Positions 14,214 to 22,731 of a stretch of DNA of 47,087 nt are shown here, piece by piece. The notes under the pieces are model-generated. The model made no database searches. It saw nothing but the letters and a program-made list of their open reading frames with translations, and had not been told where the DNA came from. The translations under genes and the position numbers were made by a program. Origin of the DNA: JBAROU01 sp049642385 (GTDB lineage Bacteria; Chloroflexota; Dehalococcoidia; DSTF01; RBG-16-68-14); NCBI GenBank assembly GCA_049642385.1, contig JBAROU010000171.1, forward strand, positions 1 through 47,087. Direction: 5' to 3'. Positions within the stretch are counted from its first letter, which is position 1, and each line of letters opens with the position of its first letter.

Positions 14214-15405
14214 CGTCCGCGCCTTTGCCATCGTGCTCATCTTCATCAGGCTCTTCAAGATAGCCGACGTCCGGGCTGCTGCCGCTCGCCTGCGCGGCCG
14301 CTTCGGCCAGCACGGGCGCGCCACAGAACTCGTCGTAGTCGATCAGCGCGGTCACCGTCGGGTTGTCGCCGCAGACCACGCAGTTGGGGTCGCGCCGGAT
14401 CTTGAACTGGCGCGTCTCCATGGAGAGCGCGTCGATGATCATGAGGCGGCCGCTGAGCGACTCGCCGATGCCCAGGATCAGCTTTAGCGTCTCTGTCGCC
14501 TGCACCGAGCCGACCAGCCCGCAGAGCGCGCCGAGCACGCCCGCTTCCGCGCAGCTGGGCACCATGCCCGGCGGCGGTGGGCTGGGGAACAAGCAGCGGT
14601 AGCAGCCTTTGCCCGGTAGGTAGACCGTCGACTGCCCTTCGAAGAGGAGGATGCTGCCGTCCACGAGCGGTTTCTTGAGCAGCACGCAGGCGTCGTTCAC
14701 CAGGTAGCGTGCCTGGAAGGTGTCCGCGCCGTTGATCACGATGTCGTACTGTCCGATCACCTCGAGCGCGTTGTCCGACGTGAGCGGCGCCTCGTGGGTG
14801 ATCACGTTCACGTCCGGGTTGTAGCGGTTGAGCGTCTCTTTCGCCGACTCGACTTTGCGCCGCCCGACGTCCTCGTTGTAGTGCAGGATCTGGCGCTGGA
14901 GGTTGGTGAGATCGACGATGTCGAAGTCGACGATGCCGATCGTACCGACGCCCGCGAGCGCGAGGTAGACCGCGATCGGCGAGCCGAGGCCGCCCGCGCC
15001 GACGATGAGCACCTTCGTGCCCATGATCTTGCGCTGCCCGGCGCTCCCCACCTGCGGCATGATGATGTGGCGTGAGTAACGCGTCACCTGCTCCGGCGTG
15101 AGCACCCGCGGCCCGGCGCCGTCGATGGCCGCGCCGCCGGCGATCGCCGGGATGATCGCGACCTGGTCGCCGGACGAAAGCGGTGTCGCGTCGCCGTTCA
15201 GGCTGCCGATCTCGTGGTTGTTCACGTAGATGTTGATATGGGCCGGGATTGTGTGCTCGCTCGAGTAGATCAGGTCGTGCACGCCGGGAAACTGCTGGTC
15301 CATGTTGTCCAGCAACTCAGCTATCGTCCCGCCTTCCACCTCGAGAGAGGCGCGGTTCCCCATCATCCTCCGAAACGGAGTTGGGATATAGACCGTAACG
15401 CTCAT
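14203..15405 (-). CDS. moeB: Ubiquitin-like sulfur carrier fused to MoeB/ThiF-type E1 adenylyltransferase
   Basis: The 400-aa chain has two parts. Residues 1-91 are a CysO-like beta-grasp domain (HINIYVNNHEIGSL, GDQVAIIPAIAGG) whose Gly90-Gly91 is followed directly by AAIDGAGPR. Residues 100-365 are an E1-like enzyme: RYSRHIIMPQVG, nucleotide loop VGAGGLGSP (135-143), NLQRQILH, GADTFQARYLVND, zinc cysteines CYRC (268, 271) and CVVC (342, 345), and the conserved Cys in VPSC (285). The C-terminal rhodanese domain of MoeZ is missing; the chain ends with an acidic tail. I chose the ATG at 15405, which has GGAGG upstream; an ATG at 15474 overlapping the cysK stop would add 23 residues. Confidence 0.92.
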   Translation of the reverse strand: MSVTVYIPTPFRRMMGNRASLEVEGGTIAELLDNMDQQFPGVHDLIYSSEHTIPAHINIYVNNHEIGSLNGDATPLSSGDQVAIIPAIAGGAAIDGAGPRVLTPEQVTRYSRHIIMPQVGSAGQRKIMGTKVLIVGAGGLGSPIAVYLALAGVGTIGIVDFDIVDLTNLQRQILHYNEDVGRRKVESAKETLNRYNPDVNVITHEAPLTSDNALEVIGQYDIVINGADTFQARYLVNDACVLLKKPLVDGSILLFEGQSTVYLPGKGCYRCLFPSPPPPGMVPSCAEAGVLGALCGLVGSVQATETLKLILGIGESLSGRLMIIDALSMETRQFKIRRDPNCVVCGDNPTVTALIDYDEFCGAPVLAEAAAQASGSSPDVGYLEEPDEDEHDGKGADDVD

Positions 15406-15473
15406 CGCTGCATCCTCCACGGAGACCTCTGTCATCTTGCTATTCTTGCAGGCGCCTTCAGCGGTCGCCGGCA

Positions 15474-16439
15474 TTAGAAATTCACGCTCAGGTATCGCTC
15501 GCCCGTGTCGCAGAGCACGGTGACGACGCGCTTGCCGGCGCCGAGCTTCGCGGCGACCTGGAGCGCGGCGAACGCGTTCGCGCCGGACGACACGCCCACG
15601 AGCAGACCTTCTTCCTTCGTCAACCGCGCGGTCATCGCGTAGGCGTCCTCATCGCTCACAGCGATCAGCTCGTCGTAGACCTCGCGGTTTAGGACGGACG
15701 GTACGAAGCTGGCGCCGATACCCTGGATGCCGGTCAGGCCAGCCTTGCCACCCGCCAGCACCGGCGAGCGCTCCGGCTCCATTGCGACAATCAGGATCTG
15801 GGGGTTGTGCTTCTTGAGCACTTCGCCCACGCCCGTGATCGTGCCTCCTGTGCCCACGCCGGCGACGAATGCGTCGATCTCACCGCCGGTCGCTTTCAAG
15901 ATCTCCCGCGCCGTCGTGCGGCGATGGATCTCCGGGTTCGCGGGGTTGGTGAACTGCTGCGCCATGAAGAACTTCTGCCGCTCCACCAGCTCCTGCGCGG
16001 CAAACACTGCGCCCGACATCCCTTCGATCGCCGGCGTGAGGACGACCTCTGCGCCGAAGCGACCGAAGAGCTTGCGTCGCTCGACGCTCATGTCCTCCGG
16101 CATCGTCAGGATCAGGCGGTAGCCCTTTACCGCAGCGACCATCGCCAGGCCAATGCCGGTGTTGCCGCTCGTCGGCTCGACGATCGTGTCGCCCGGCTTT
16201 AGCTCGCCGCGCGCTTCCGCATCCTCGATCATGTTCAGCGCGATGCGGTCCTTCACGCTGCCCGCCGGGTTGAGCGACTCAAGCTTGCCCAGCACCTCCG
16301 CCGAACCGTCAGGCACGACGCGGTGCAGGCGCACGAGCGGCGTGTTGCCGACGATGTCGAGCACGCTGTCGGCGATCTCCTCGCCGGCGCGCACCGAAGC
16401 GTTCAGTTCGCGCAGTTCAGATGTAATAGCGTCCACCAT
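15474..16439 (-). CDS. cysK: Cysteine synthase (O-acetylserine sulfhydrylase)
   Basis: CysK makes cysteine from sulfide and O-acetylserine. The 321-aa PLP protein has GNTPLVRLHR, NPAGSVKDR (Lys63), EPTSGNTGIGLA, GVGTGGTITG and GIGASFVPSVLN, and ends CDTGERYLSVNF, all typical of CysK and distinct from the CysM downstream. The ATG at 16439 overlaps the Rrf2 gene by 23 bases; the GTG at 16394 would give a more usual N-terminus. Its TAA stop overlaps a possible moeB ATG by one base. Having both CysK and CysM implies two cysteine routes. Confidence 0.94.
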   Translation of the reverse strand: MVDAITSELRELNASVRAGEEIADSVLDIVGNTPLVRLHRVVPDGSAEVLGKLESLNPAGSVKDRIALNMIEDAEARGELKPGDTIVEPTSGNTGIGLAMVAAVKGYRLILTMPEDMSVERRKLFGRFGAEVVLTPAIEGMSGAVFAAQELVERQKFFMAQQFTNPANPEIHRRTTAREILKATGGEIDAFVAGVGTGGTITGVGEVLKKHNPQILIVAMEPERSPVLAGGKAGLTGIQGIGASFVPSVLNREVYDELIAVSDEDAYAMTARLTKEEGLLVGVSSGANAFAALQVAAKLGAGKRVVTVLCDTGERYLSVNF

Positions 16440-16857
16440 TATTGCTGTACGTGCGTTCCTTCTCGGCTAGATCGGCAATCGACACGCCTTCCAGGATATC
16501 CTTCGTGGCGTCGCGCACATGCTTCCATACTTCGCGCTGGGCGCAACCGCCGTCCTTGGTGCAAGCGTGCGGGTCGTCCACGCAGGCGAGCGGCGCGAGC
16601 GACCCCTCGAGCGCCACCATCACCTCGCTCAGCTTCAACTCGTGCGGCTCGCGCACAAGGGCGTGGCCACCCTGCGGGCCACGCACGCTGCGAATGAAGC
16701 CCGCGCGGCGCAGCGTGGTAAGGAGCTGGTCCAAGTACGGCTCCGGAATCTCCTGTCGAGCGGCGATCTCGGCGCTCTGCACCGGGCCCTCCCCGAAGTG
16801 ATGGGCGAGCTCCGTCAGCGCTCGAACGCCGTAATCACCCTTTGTCGATACCTTCAC
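16417..16857 (-). CDS. Rrf2-family transcriptional regulator with three-cysteine motif
   Basis: This 146-aa winged-helix regulator has MKVSTKGDYGVRALTELA, IPEPYLDQLLTTLRRAGFIRSVRGPQGGH and the Rrf2 dimer helix. Cys92, Cys99 and Cys105 lie where IscR and RirA bind a 2Fe-2S cluster, so it may sense Fe-S, cysteine or redox state. CymR, the Rrf2 cysteine regulator of Bacillus, as I recall lacks this triad. It overlaps cysK by 23 bases and is the best candidate local regulator of the sulfur genes. A loose inverted repeat (TTGA...TCAA) lies in the 54-base gap before it. Confidence 0.93.
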   Translation of the reverse strand: MKVSTKGDYGVRALTELAHHFGEGPVQSAEIAARQEIPEPYLDQLLTTLRRAGFIRSVRGPQGGHALVREPHELKLSEVMVALEGSLAPLACVDDPHACTKDGGCAQREVWKHVRDATKDILEGVSIADLAEKERTYSNNGGRYYI

Positions 16858-16911
16858 TCACCATCACCTTACTTGACCGGAATCATCAACAATTTCAGTG
16901 TAACATGCCCG

Positions 16912-18099
16912 CTATATGGCGAGCAGCACTCCCGGCACGACCAGGATCGTCGCCATGAAGATCACAAATGCGCGCCGGTCCGCCGTCACCCGATGCGCCA
17001 GGGCGAGCACGCCTCGTGAGTAGATCGGGTAGACGAGCAGGAGCACGAACAAGGACACGCTGCCGCCGACCACCACCTCCGTAAAAACGATGGTGAAGGC
17101 CCGCGGCGTGTCAAGGAGTAAGGACGCGAAGAGCGTATCGATCCAGGTCGTGATGTTCGCGCCCATGATGTACGGGATGAGATTCTGGCGTTTGAGGTAC
17201 CCCTTCATCGTCAGCGGCACAAGGATGGTGAGCGAGAGCGACACCGACATGGTGAGCAGCGTCACCGCCGAGCCGAAGCCGAACATGGCGAGCCGGTGCT
17301 GGCTCAGCCGCGAGAAGCGTTCGAACGCGGGGCTGGGCGCGTCGAGGTTGGGCAGCACGCGATCGAAGAGCATGAACGAACCCAACAACGCCGGCACACC
17401 TAGCCCGAAGAGCAGTAGCCGCGGCATGTGATGGGCAGCGCGCGTCGTGATCGGGTCATAGATGAGGTTGACGACGGAGACGAGTGCGCCCGGCGAGCCG
17501 AATCGAACGCCGTCGAACCAGCCTTCGCGCAACACGAGCGAGCCGATTGGGATCACCGGCGTCCAAAGCGTGAACGCGGTGAGCAGCGCCACCACGCCGA
17601 TGTAGATACTGTCGGGATCGCGGCGCCGGAATATGTAATAGAGGAAGCCAACGAAGAGGACAATGAACGACGCGCCGAGGCGCGATCCGTTGATCATCGC
17701 GAACGCCTCTGTGTCGGAGATCGTGCCGCCGCTGAACAAGCTGAGTGCGATCGCCGCGATGGGCGAGCCGCTCATGACCAGGTACGAACCCAGCCAGCCG
17801 AAGCCCAGCAGGCCCGGCGTACCGTTGGCGGACAGGCCTTCCAGCACGGGCTTCAGCCCTGCTGCGCCCGTCTTCAGGATCTGAAGCGCAAGGACAAAGA
17901 GCGCCAGCGCGGCCACGACGTAGACAAGTCGCACGGCGATGGCGCTAGCTAGGCGAAGCGATCTCATGGCCCGGGCGTCGCGAGCGACGACGGCGCCGGC
18001 CTTGCCGTCAAGCGCTTCGTCGGTCTCGATGAACGCATCGGGTTCAACCAGGAAGCGGGGGGCGTGGATCACACCGGTGCGGGCGTCAGGCTCGTTCAT
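16912..18099 (-). CDS. Na/Pi-cotransporter-like membrane protein, candidate sulfate transporter
   Basis: This 395-aa polytopic protein has a soluble N-terminal 45 residues and then about nine or ten spans. It shows the duplicated pattern of the Na/Pi-cotransporter II family: GSPIAAIALSLFSGGTIS with AMINGSRLGASFIVL in the first half, and IPYIMGANITTWIDTLFASLLL in the second. It starts six bases after sat and lies between sat and the sulfur-cluster regulator. No other sulfate permease is in the window. By position it may carry sulfate or another oxyanion instead of phosphate; that specificity is inference. Confidence 0.8.
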   Translation of the reverse strand: MNEPDARTGVIHAPRFLVEPDAFIETDEALDGKAGAVVARDARAMRSLRLASAIAVRLVYVVAALALFVLALQILKTGAAGLKPVLEGLSANGTPGLLGFGWLGSYLVMSGSPIAAIALSLFSGGTISDTEAFAMINGSRLGASFIVLFVGFLYYIFRRRDPDSIYIGVVALLTAFTLWTPVIPIGSLVLREGWFDGVRFGSPGALVSVVNLIYDPITTRAAHHMPRLLLFGLGVPALLGSFMLFDRVLPNLDAPSPAFERFSRLSQHRLAMFGFGSAVTLLTMSVSLSLTILVPLTMKGYLKRQNLIPYIMGANITTWIDTLFASLLLDTPRAFTIVFTEVVVGGSVSLFVLLLVYPIYSRGVLALAHRVTADRRAFVIFMATILVVPGVLLAI

Positions 18100-18105
18100 C
18101 TCCCG

Positions 18106-19275
18106 TCATGCAGACACTTTCTCCGCCATCGAGTCGATCAGCACCTGCGCCACTTCGGGGCGCGTGAACTCCACCGGCGGCTTCTCGCCTGCGGCGAGCA
18201 TCTCGCGCACCTTGGTGCCGGAGAGAAAGACACGCCGGTCCGCGTCGTGGGGGCAGGTCTTGCTGCTCACCATCGCCTGGCAGACGCGGCAGAAGAAAGT
18301 GTGCTCGAAGAAGAGCGGCGTGAGGCCGAGCTCCTCCGGCGTAAATTCGCTGAAGATCTTCTGGGCGTCGTACGTGCCGTAGTAGTTGCCGACGCCTGCG
18401 TGATCACGGCCGACGATGAAGTGCGAGCAGCCGTAGTTCTTGCGCACGATGGCGTGGAAGATCGCCTCGCGCGGGCCGGCGTAGCGCATCGCCGCGGGCA
18501 GCACTGAGAGCAGGACGCGGTCCTGCGGGTAATAACCGTCCAGCAGCACCTCGTAGCAGCGCATGCGCACGTCGGCGGGGATGTCGTCACCCTTCGTCGC
18601 CCCGACGAGCGGGTGTAAGAGCAGCCCATCGACGATCTCCAGGGCGCACTTCTGGATGTACTCGTGCGCGCGGTGCACCGGGTTGCGCGTCTGGAAGCCC
18701 ACTACTGTGCGCCAGCCGCGCTCGGCAAAGATCGCGCGCGTTTCGGCGGGCGTGCGCCGGTGCTCCGCGAACTCGGCTGGCGGGCGGCGGAACACGCTCA
18801 CCTTGCCGCCCAGCAACACGTCGCCCTGGGCGTACAGCGCCGCGACGCCCGGGTGAGCATCTTCCGTGGTCTTGTAGACGAGCTCCGCTTCGCGCTGCTT
18901 GTCGTAGTCGAAGCGCTCCTCCAGGTCAAGCACCGCCAGCAGCTCACCCGCCTCGTCGGCGAGCGCGACCTGCTGGCCTTCCTTCAGCGCCGACGCTTCG
19001 TCGCGCGACGCCGAGAGCGTCACGGGGAGCGACCAGGGCTGGCCGTCCGGCAGGTGCATGCTGTCCACGACTGAGCGGTACTGCTTGCCGGTCATGAAGC
19101 CTTCGAGCGGGCTGAACCCGCCGATGGCGAGCAGCTCCAGGTCGGAGAGCGGCCGCTCGGAGAGCGTCATCTTGGGCAGCGTGCGGGCGTGCTCCGCGAG
19201 CGCCTTCGCCTCGTTGCCCGTTACTTCTCGATCGATGAGCTGCCCGCCGTGCGGTGCGATAAGCGCGTCTGTCAT
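18106..19275 (-). CDS. sat: Sulfate adenylyltransferase (ATP sulfurylase)
   Basis: Sat forms APS from sulfate and ATP, the entry step of sulfate use. The 389-aa single-domain protein has QTRNPVHRAHE, HPLVGATKGDD, GRDHAGVGNYYG and VFLSGTKVREML. A zinc site is visible as CRVCQAMVSSKTCPHD. There is no fused APS kinase, which is encoded separately upstream (cysC). Length is typical of homodimeric bacterial Sat. The membrane transporter follows after six bases. The 95-base gap before it has a hairpin at 19315-19342. Confidence 0.97.
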   Translation of the reverse strand: MTDALIAPHGGQLIDREVTGNEAKALAEHARTLPKMTLSERPLSDLELLAIGGFSPLEGFMTGKQYRSVVDSMHLPDGQPWSLPVTLSASRDEASALKEGQQVALADEAGELLAVLDLEERFDYDKQREAELVYKTTEDAHPGVAALYAQGDVLLGGKVSVFRRPPAEFAEHRRTPAETRAIFAERGWRTVVGFQTRNPVHRAHEYIQKCALEIVDGLLLHPLVGATKGDDIPADVRMRCYEVLLDGYYPQDRVLLSVLPAAMRYAGPREAIFHAIVRKNYGCSHFIVGRDHAGVGNYYGTYDAQKIFSEFTPEELGLTPLFFEHTFFCRVCQAMVSSKTCPHDADRRVFLSGTKVREMLAAGEKPPVEFTRPEVAQVLIDSMAEKVSA

Positions 19276-19314
19276 GCCCTGCGTCCTTCCGTCCTCAAAC
19301 GTTCGTCATTGTCC

Positions 19315-19342
19315 AAGGTCGGAGCGCTCAGGCCCCGACCTT
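19315..19342 (-). terminator. Hairpin between cysC and sat
   Basis: AAGGTCGG (19315-19322) pairs with CCGACCTT (19335-19342) around a 12-base loop. It may attenuate transcription into sat or protect the mRNA. No T-run follows. Confidence 0.35.
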
Positions 19343-19370
19343 CCATTCGCACGTGCTGCGTCATCCGCCC

Positions 19371-19922
19371 TTACGCCACGCCCTCCCCGACGGCGGCGAC
19401 GTAGCCAAGCTCTTCGAGCTTCGCCACGATCTTCCCGAGGCTCTCGTCCACCGTCTCGCTGTCTGTCTCGACCGTCACTTCGGGGTCGATCGGCTCCTCG
19501 TATGGGTCGGAGACGCCGGTGAAGTTTTTGATCTCACCACGCAGCGCTTTCTCGTATAGGCCTTTCACGTCGCGCTCCGTCAGCACGTTGATCGGGCACT
19601 TCACGAACACCTCCACGAAGTTGCCGATCTGCCCGCGCAGCTCATCCCGAATGTCGCGGTAGGGAGAGATCGCCGCGGAGACGGCGACAACGCCGTTGCG
19701 CGTCAGCAGGTCGCAGACGAAGCCGATGCGCCGGATGTTGGTGTCGCGGTCTTCTTTGCTGAAGCCGAGGCCCTTGCTCAAGTTCGTGCGCACCACGTCC
19801 CCGTCCAGCAGCTCGACTTTGTGGCCCCGTTCACGCAGCGCCGGCACCAGCTGATCCGCGATCGTCGTCTTGCCTGCGCCGGACAGTCCCGTGAACCAAA
19901 CCGTGAACCCTCGATCGCTCAT
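19371..19922 (-). CDS. cysC: Adenylylsulfate (APS) kinase
   Basis: CysC phosphorylates APS to PAPS. The 183-aa protein has Walker A GLSGAGKTT, LDGDVVRTNLSKGLGFSKEDR, RRIGFV and FVKCPINVLTERDVKGLY, and full family length. It starts 12 bases after cysH. Because the neighbouring CysH has the cysteine set of an APS reductase, PAPS is probably not needed for sulfate reduction here. It may instead supply sulfotransferases, of which two candidates lie at 24833-27432. Confidence 0.96.
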   Translation of the reverse strand: MSDRGFTVWFTGLSGAGKTTIADQLVPALRERGHKVELLDGDVVRTNLSKGLGFSKEDRDTNIRRIGFVCDLLTRNGVVAVSAAISPYRDIRDELRGQIGNFVEVFVKCPINVLTERDVKGLYEKALRGEIKNFTGVSDPYEEPIDPEVTVETDSETVDESLGKIVAKLEELGYVAAVGEGVA

Positions 19923-19934
19923 GTACTCCCTTTC

Positions 19935-20684
19935 CTATCCGATATTGTCTTCACCACGAGCGAGCGGGATCGGCTCACCCGGCATGTGGATGCCGCACTC
20001 TTCTTTGTCCAGCCCCTGCCAGCGACCCGAGCGCAGATCGTCGCCCTCGATGACCGGCTTCGTGCAGTACGTGCAGCCGAGGCTGGGATAGCTTTTGTTG
20101 TGCAGAGGGTTGTAGGGCACGTCGTTATCGATGACGTACTTCCAGACATCGGCCTCTGTCCACGTCGCGAGGGGATTGATCTTCACGAGGCCGAACTTCT
20201 CGTCCCACTGGACCAGCGGCGTCTCGCGACGGCTGCTCGCCTGGTCGCGGCGGATGCCGGAGATCCAGGCGCGCTTGCCCTCCAGCGCGCGCTTATTGGG
20301 GATCACTTTTCGCAGGTTGCAGCAAAGGTCGGGATTGCTCTTCCAAAGCTCAGCGCCGAACTCTGCCGCCTGCTGTTCTGGCGTGTAGTCCGATTTGTAG
20401 GCGACGGCCTTCATGCCGTAGCGCTCGATGACGCGGTCGCGCGTCTCGTAGGTCTCTGGAAACAGGAAGTCGGTATCGAGGTAGAAGATCTCCACTTGCG
20501 GCTCGATCTTCGCCATTATGTCGACGAGCACCATGCCGGAGGGCCCGCCGAAGCTGCACGCGAGCACCAGATCGGGGAAGAATTCGCCGGCGGCCCAACG
20601 CATCACCGCTTCCGGAGCCTGCCCCTCGAATCCGAGGCTCAGGTTCGCGAGCTCTTCCGGCGTGTACGTTTTGGTCTGGGTCAC
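19935..20684 (-). CDS. cysH: Adenylylsulfate reductase, assimilatory 4Fe-4S type
   Basis: CysH reduces activated sulfate to sulfite with thioredoxin. The 249-aa protein has the PP-loop region ACSFGGPSGMVL, SGIRRDQASSR and a C-terminal catalytic ECGIH (Cys230). Cys121-Cys122 and Cys204/Cys207 (CTYC) are the CC...CxxC ligands of the 4Fe-4S cluster that mark APS-using enzymes. I chose the GTG at 20684. The only upstream choice, a TTG at 20744, would lie about five bases from the expected transcription start given the promoter at 20756-20785. It heads cysH-cysC-sat-transporter. Confidence 0.93.
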   Translation of the reverse strand: MTQTKTYTPEELANLSLGFEGQAPEAVMRWAAGEFFPDLVLACSFGGPSGMVLVDIMAKIEPQVEIFYLDTDFLFPETYETRDRVIERYGMKAVAYKSDYTPEQQAAEFGAELWKSNPDLCCNLRKVIPNKRALEGKRAWISGIRRDQASSRRETPLVQWDEKFGLVKINPLATWTEADVWKYVIDNDVPYNPLHNKSYPSLGCTYCTKPVIEGDDLRSGRWQGLDKEECGIHMPGEPIPLARGEDNIG

Positions 20685-20725
20685 GATACCGTCATTACGA
20701 TCTGGAATGTACTCGCCTGTGATAG

Positions 20726-20735
20726 TTGTCGACAA
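20726..20735. promoter_or_regulatory. Palindrome in the cysH leader, possible operator
   Basis: TTGTCGACAA is a perfect 10-base palindrome about 15-24 bases downstream of the predicted cysH transcription start. It is well placed for a repressor, but no regulator can be assigned from sequence alone. Confidence 0.35.
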
Positions 20736-20755
20736 AATGGACAAGATTACTCAAT

Positions 20756-20785
20756 ATTATAGCCGGGACACCCAGATCCTGTCAA
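20756..20785 (-). promoter_or_regulatory. Consensus sigma70 promoter for the cysH operon
   Basis: On the minus strand TTGACA (20785-20780) and TATAAT (20761-20756) both match the sigma70 consensus exactly, with an 18-base spacer. It reads into cysH-cysC-sat. It is the strongest promoter seen in the window, so tight repression or another control would be expected. Confidence 0.85.
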
Positions 20786-20821
20786 TGGGCGCCCCGGCCA
20801 CAGATTCGACGCGACCTGGGG

Positions 20822-21655
<834 letters not shown>

Positions 21656-21693
21656 GTTAGAGACCTCCTTGTATTGGGGCTTATGTCGTCCTA

Positions 21694-21722
21694 AATATAA
21701 GCCAGTGTATCTCCAAAATCAA
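21694..21722 (-). promoter_or_regulatory. Sigma70-type promoter for the rhodanese gene
   Basis: TTGATT (21722-21717) and TATATT (21699-21694) on the minus strand are separated by exactly 17 bases, about 40 bases before the ATG at 21655. Confidence 0.7.
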
Positions 21723-21770
21723 CATTGTCGTCCCTCGACCGCGTGCTGCTCGACGCACTACCATGCGCCT

Positions 21771-22688
21771 GTGGCGAAACAGGCGCTCCTGATCTACAAC
21801 CCTGCCGCGCGCAACGCGCCGCCCATCGAGCGGCTGCGCAGCGCGGCGGGCGGCGTCGCCGGCTGGAATGTCGCGTTCGAGACGACGGCGACGGCGGGCC
21901 ATGCGACCGAGCTCGCGCGCAGTGCGGCGGAGCGCGGTCTGGACGCGGTCGTCGCGTGCGGCGGCGATGGGACGGTGAACGAAGCGGTGAACGGCCTCGC
22001 CGGGTCGACGACGGCGCTCGCCGTGATCCGCGGCGGCACCGCCAACGTCTGGGCGAAGGAGGCGCGCCTGCCGCGCAAGCCCGAAGCGGCGCTGCGACTG
22101 CTCGCCGAGGGCGAACGGCGCACGATCGATCTCGCGCGTGCCGGGGAGCGCTACTTCCTGCTCATGGCCGGCGTCGGCTTCGATGCGGCGATCGTGCGCG
22201 AGGTCTCCGGTGGCATGAAGAAGCGACTCGGCGCGGCGGCGTACCTGCTGCACGGGCTGACCCGCGCTCGCAGCTATCGCCCGGCGAACGCCGAGCTGCA
22301 GGCCGGCGACGAGTCGCTCAGCGGCGAGCTGTTCTGGCTGCTGCTCGCGAACACGCGGAGCTACGCCGGCGTCGTAAACATCGCGCACGAGGCGCAGGTC
22401 GATGACGGCTTGCTCGACGTGTGGCTGCTGCGCCGCGGCGGGCTGCTGCGCCTACTCTCGTTCTTCCCGTCGATCCTCCTGCGCAAGCATCAGCGACGGA
22501 AGCACGTCGTCTGCCGCCTAACGGCGTCGCTCGCGATCGACACGCCCGGGCTGCCGGTGCACGTGGACGGTGAATCGATCGGCGAGACGCCGATGCGCTT
22601 CGAGGTAGCGCCGGCAGCGCTGCAGGTGCTCGTGCCGGAGGGACTACGCAGCCCGCTGTTTCGTGACCCAGAGAGCGGCAGAGATTAA
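21771..22688 (+). CDS. Diacylglycerol/lipid kinase (DagK/YegS family)
   Basis: This 305-aa cytosolic enzyme of the DAGK catalytic superfamily has the P-loop-like start ALLIYNPAARNA, the nucleotide loop GGDGTVNEAVNGL (residues 64-76), RGGTANVWAKEARLP and, near the end, LPVHVDGESIGETP. It probably phosphorylates diacylglycerol, undecaprenol or a related lipid. The GTG at 21771 is used because the conserved domain starts at once after it; an open frame continues upstream but runs through the divergent rhodanese promoter. It converges with recF. Confidence 0.9.
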   Translation: MAKQALLIYNPAARNAPPIERLRSAAGGVAGWNVAFETTATAGHATELARSAAERGLDAVVACGGDGTVNEAVNGLAGSTTALAVIRGGTANVWAKEARLPRKPEAALRLLAEGERRTIDLARAGERYFLLMAGVGFDAAIVREVSGGMKKRLGAAAYLLHGLTRARSYRPANAELQAGDESLSGELFWLLLANTRSYAGVVNIAHEAQVDDGLLDVWLLRRGGLLRLLSFFPSILLRKHQRRKHVVCRLTASLAIDTPGLPVHVDGESIGETPMRFEVAPAALQVLVPEGLRSPLFRDPESGRD

Positions 22689-22693
22689 CACCG

Positions 22694-22710
22694 ACACGGT
22701 CCACCCGTGT
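22694..22710. terminator. Short hairpin between convergent lipid kinase and recF
   Basis: ACACGG and CCGTGT (22694-22699 and 22705-22710) pair around loop TCCAC. CCGTG recurs at 22714-22718, making a short repetitive stretch of a kind common between genes in large bacterial genomes. It might end transcription from both sides; support is weak. Confidence 0.3.
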
Positions 22711-22731
22711 CCATCCGTGCTGAGCTCTGGC

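Noticed and set aside
14214..14324. Longer cysO start
   Set aside because: The extra residues are basic mirror-like sequence inside moeB; the carrier fold begins at the ATG at 14213.
20685..20744. TTG start for cysH at 20744
   Set aside because: It would fall about five bases from the expected transcription start given the consensus promoter, and the first 20 residues do not look like the family.
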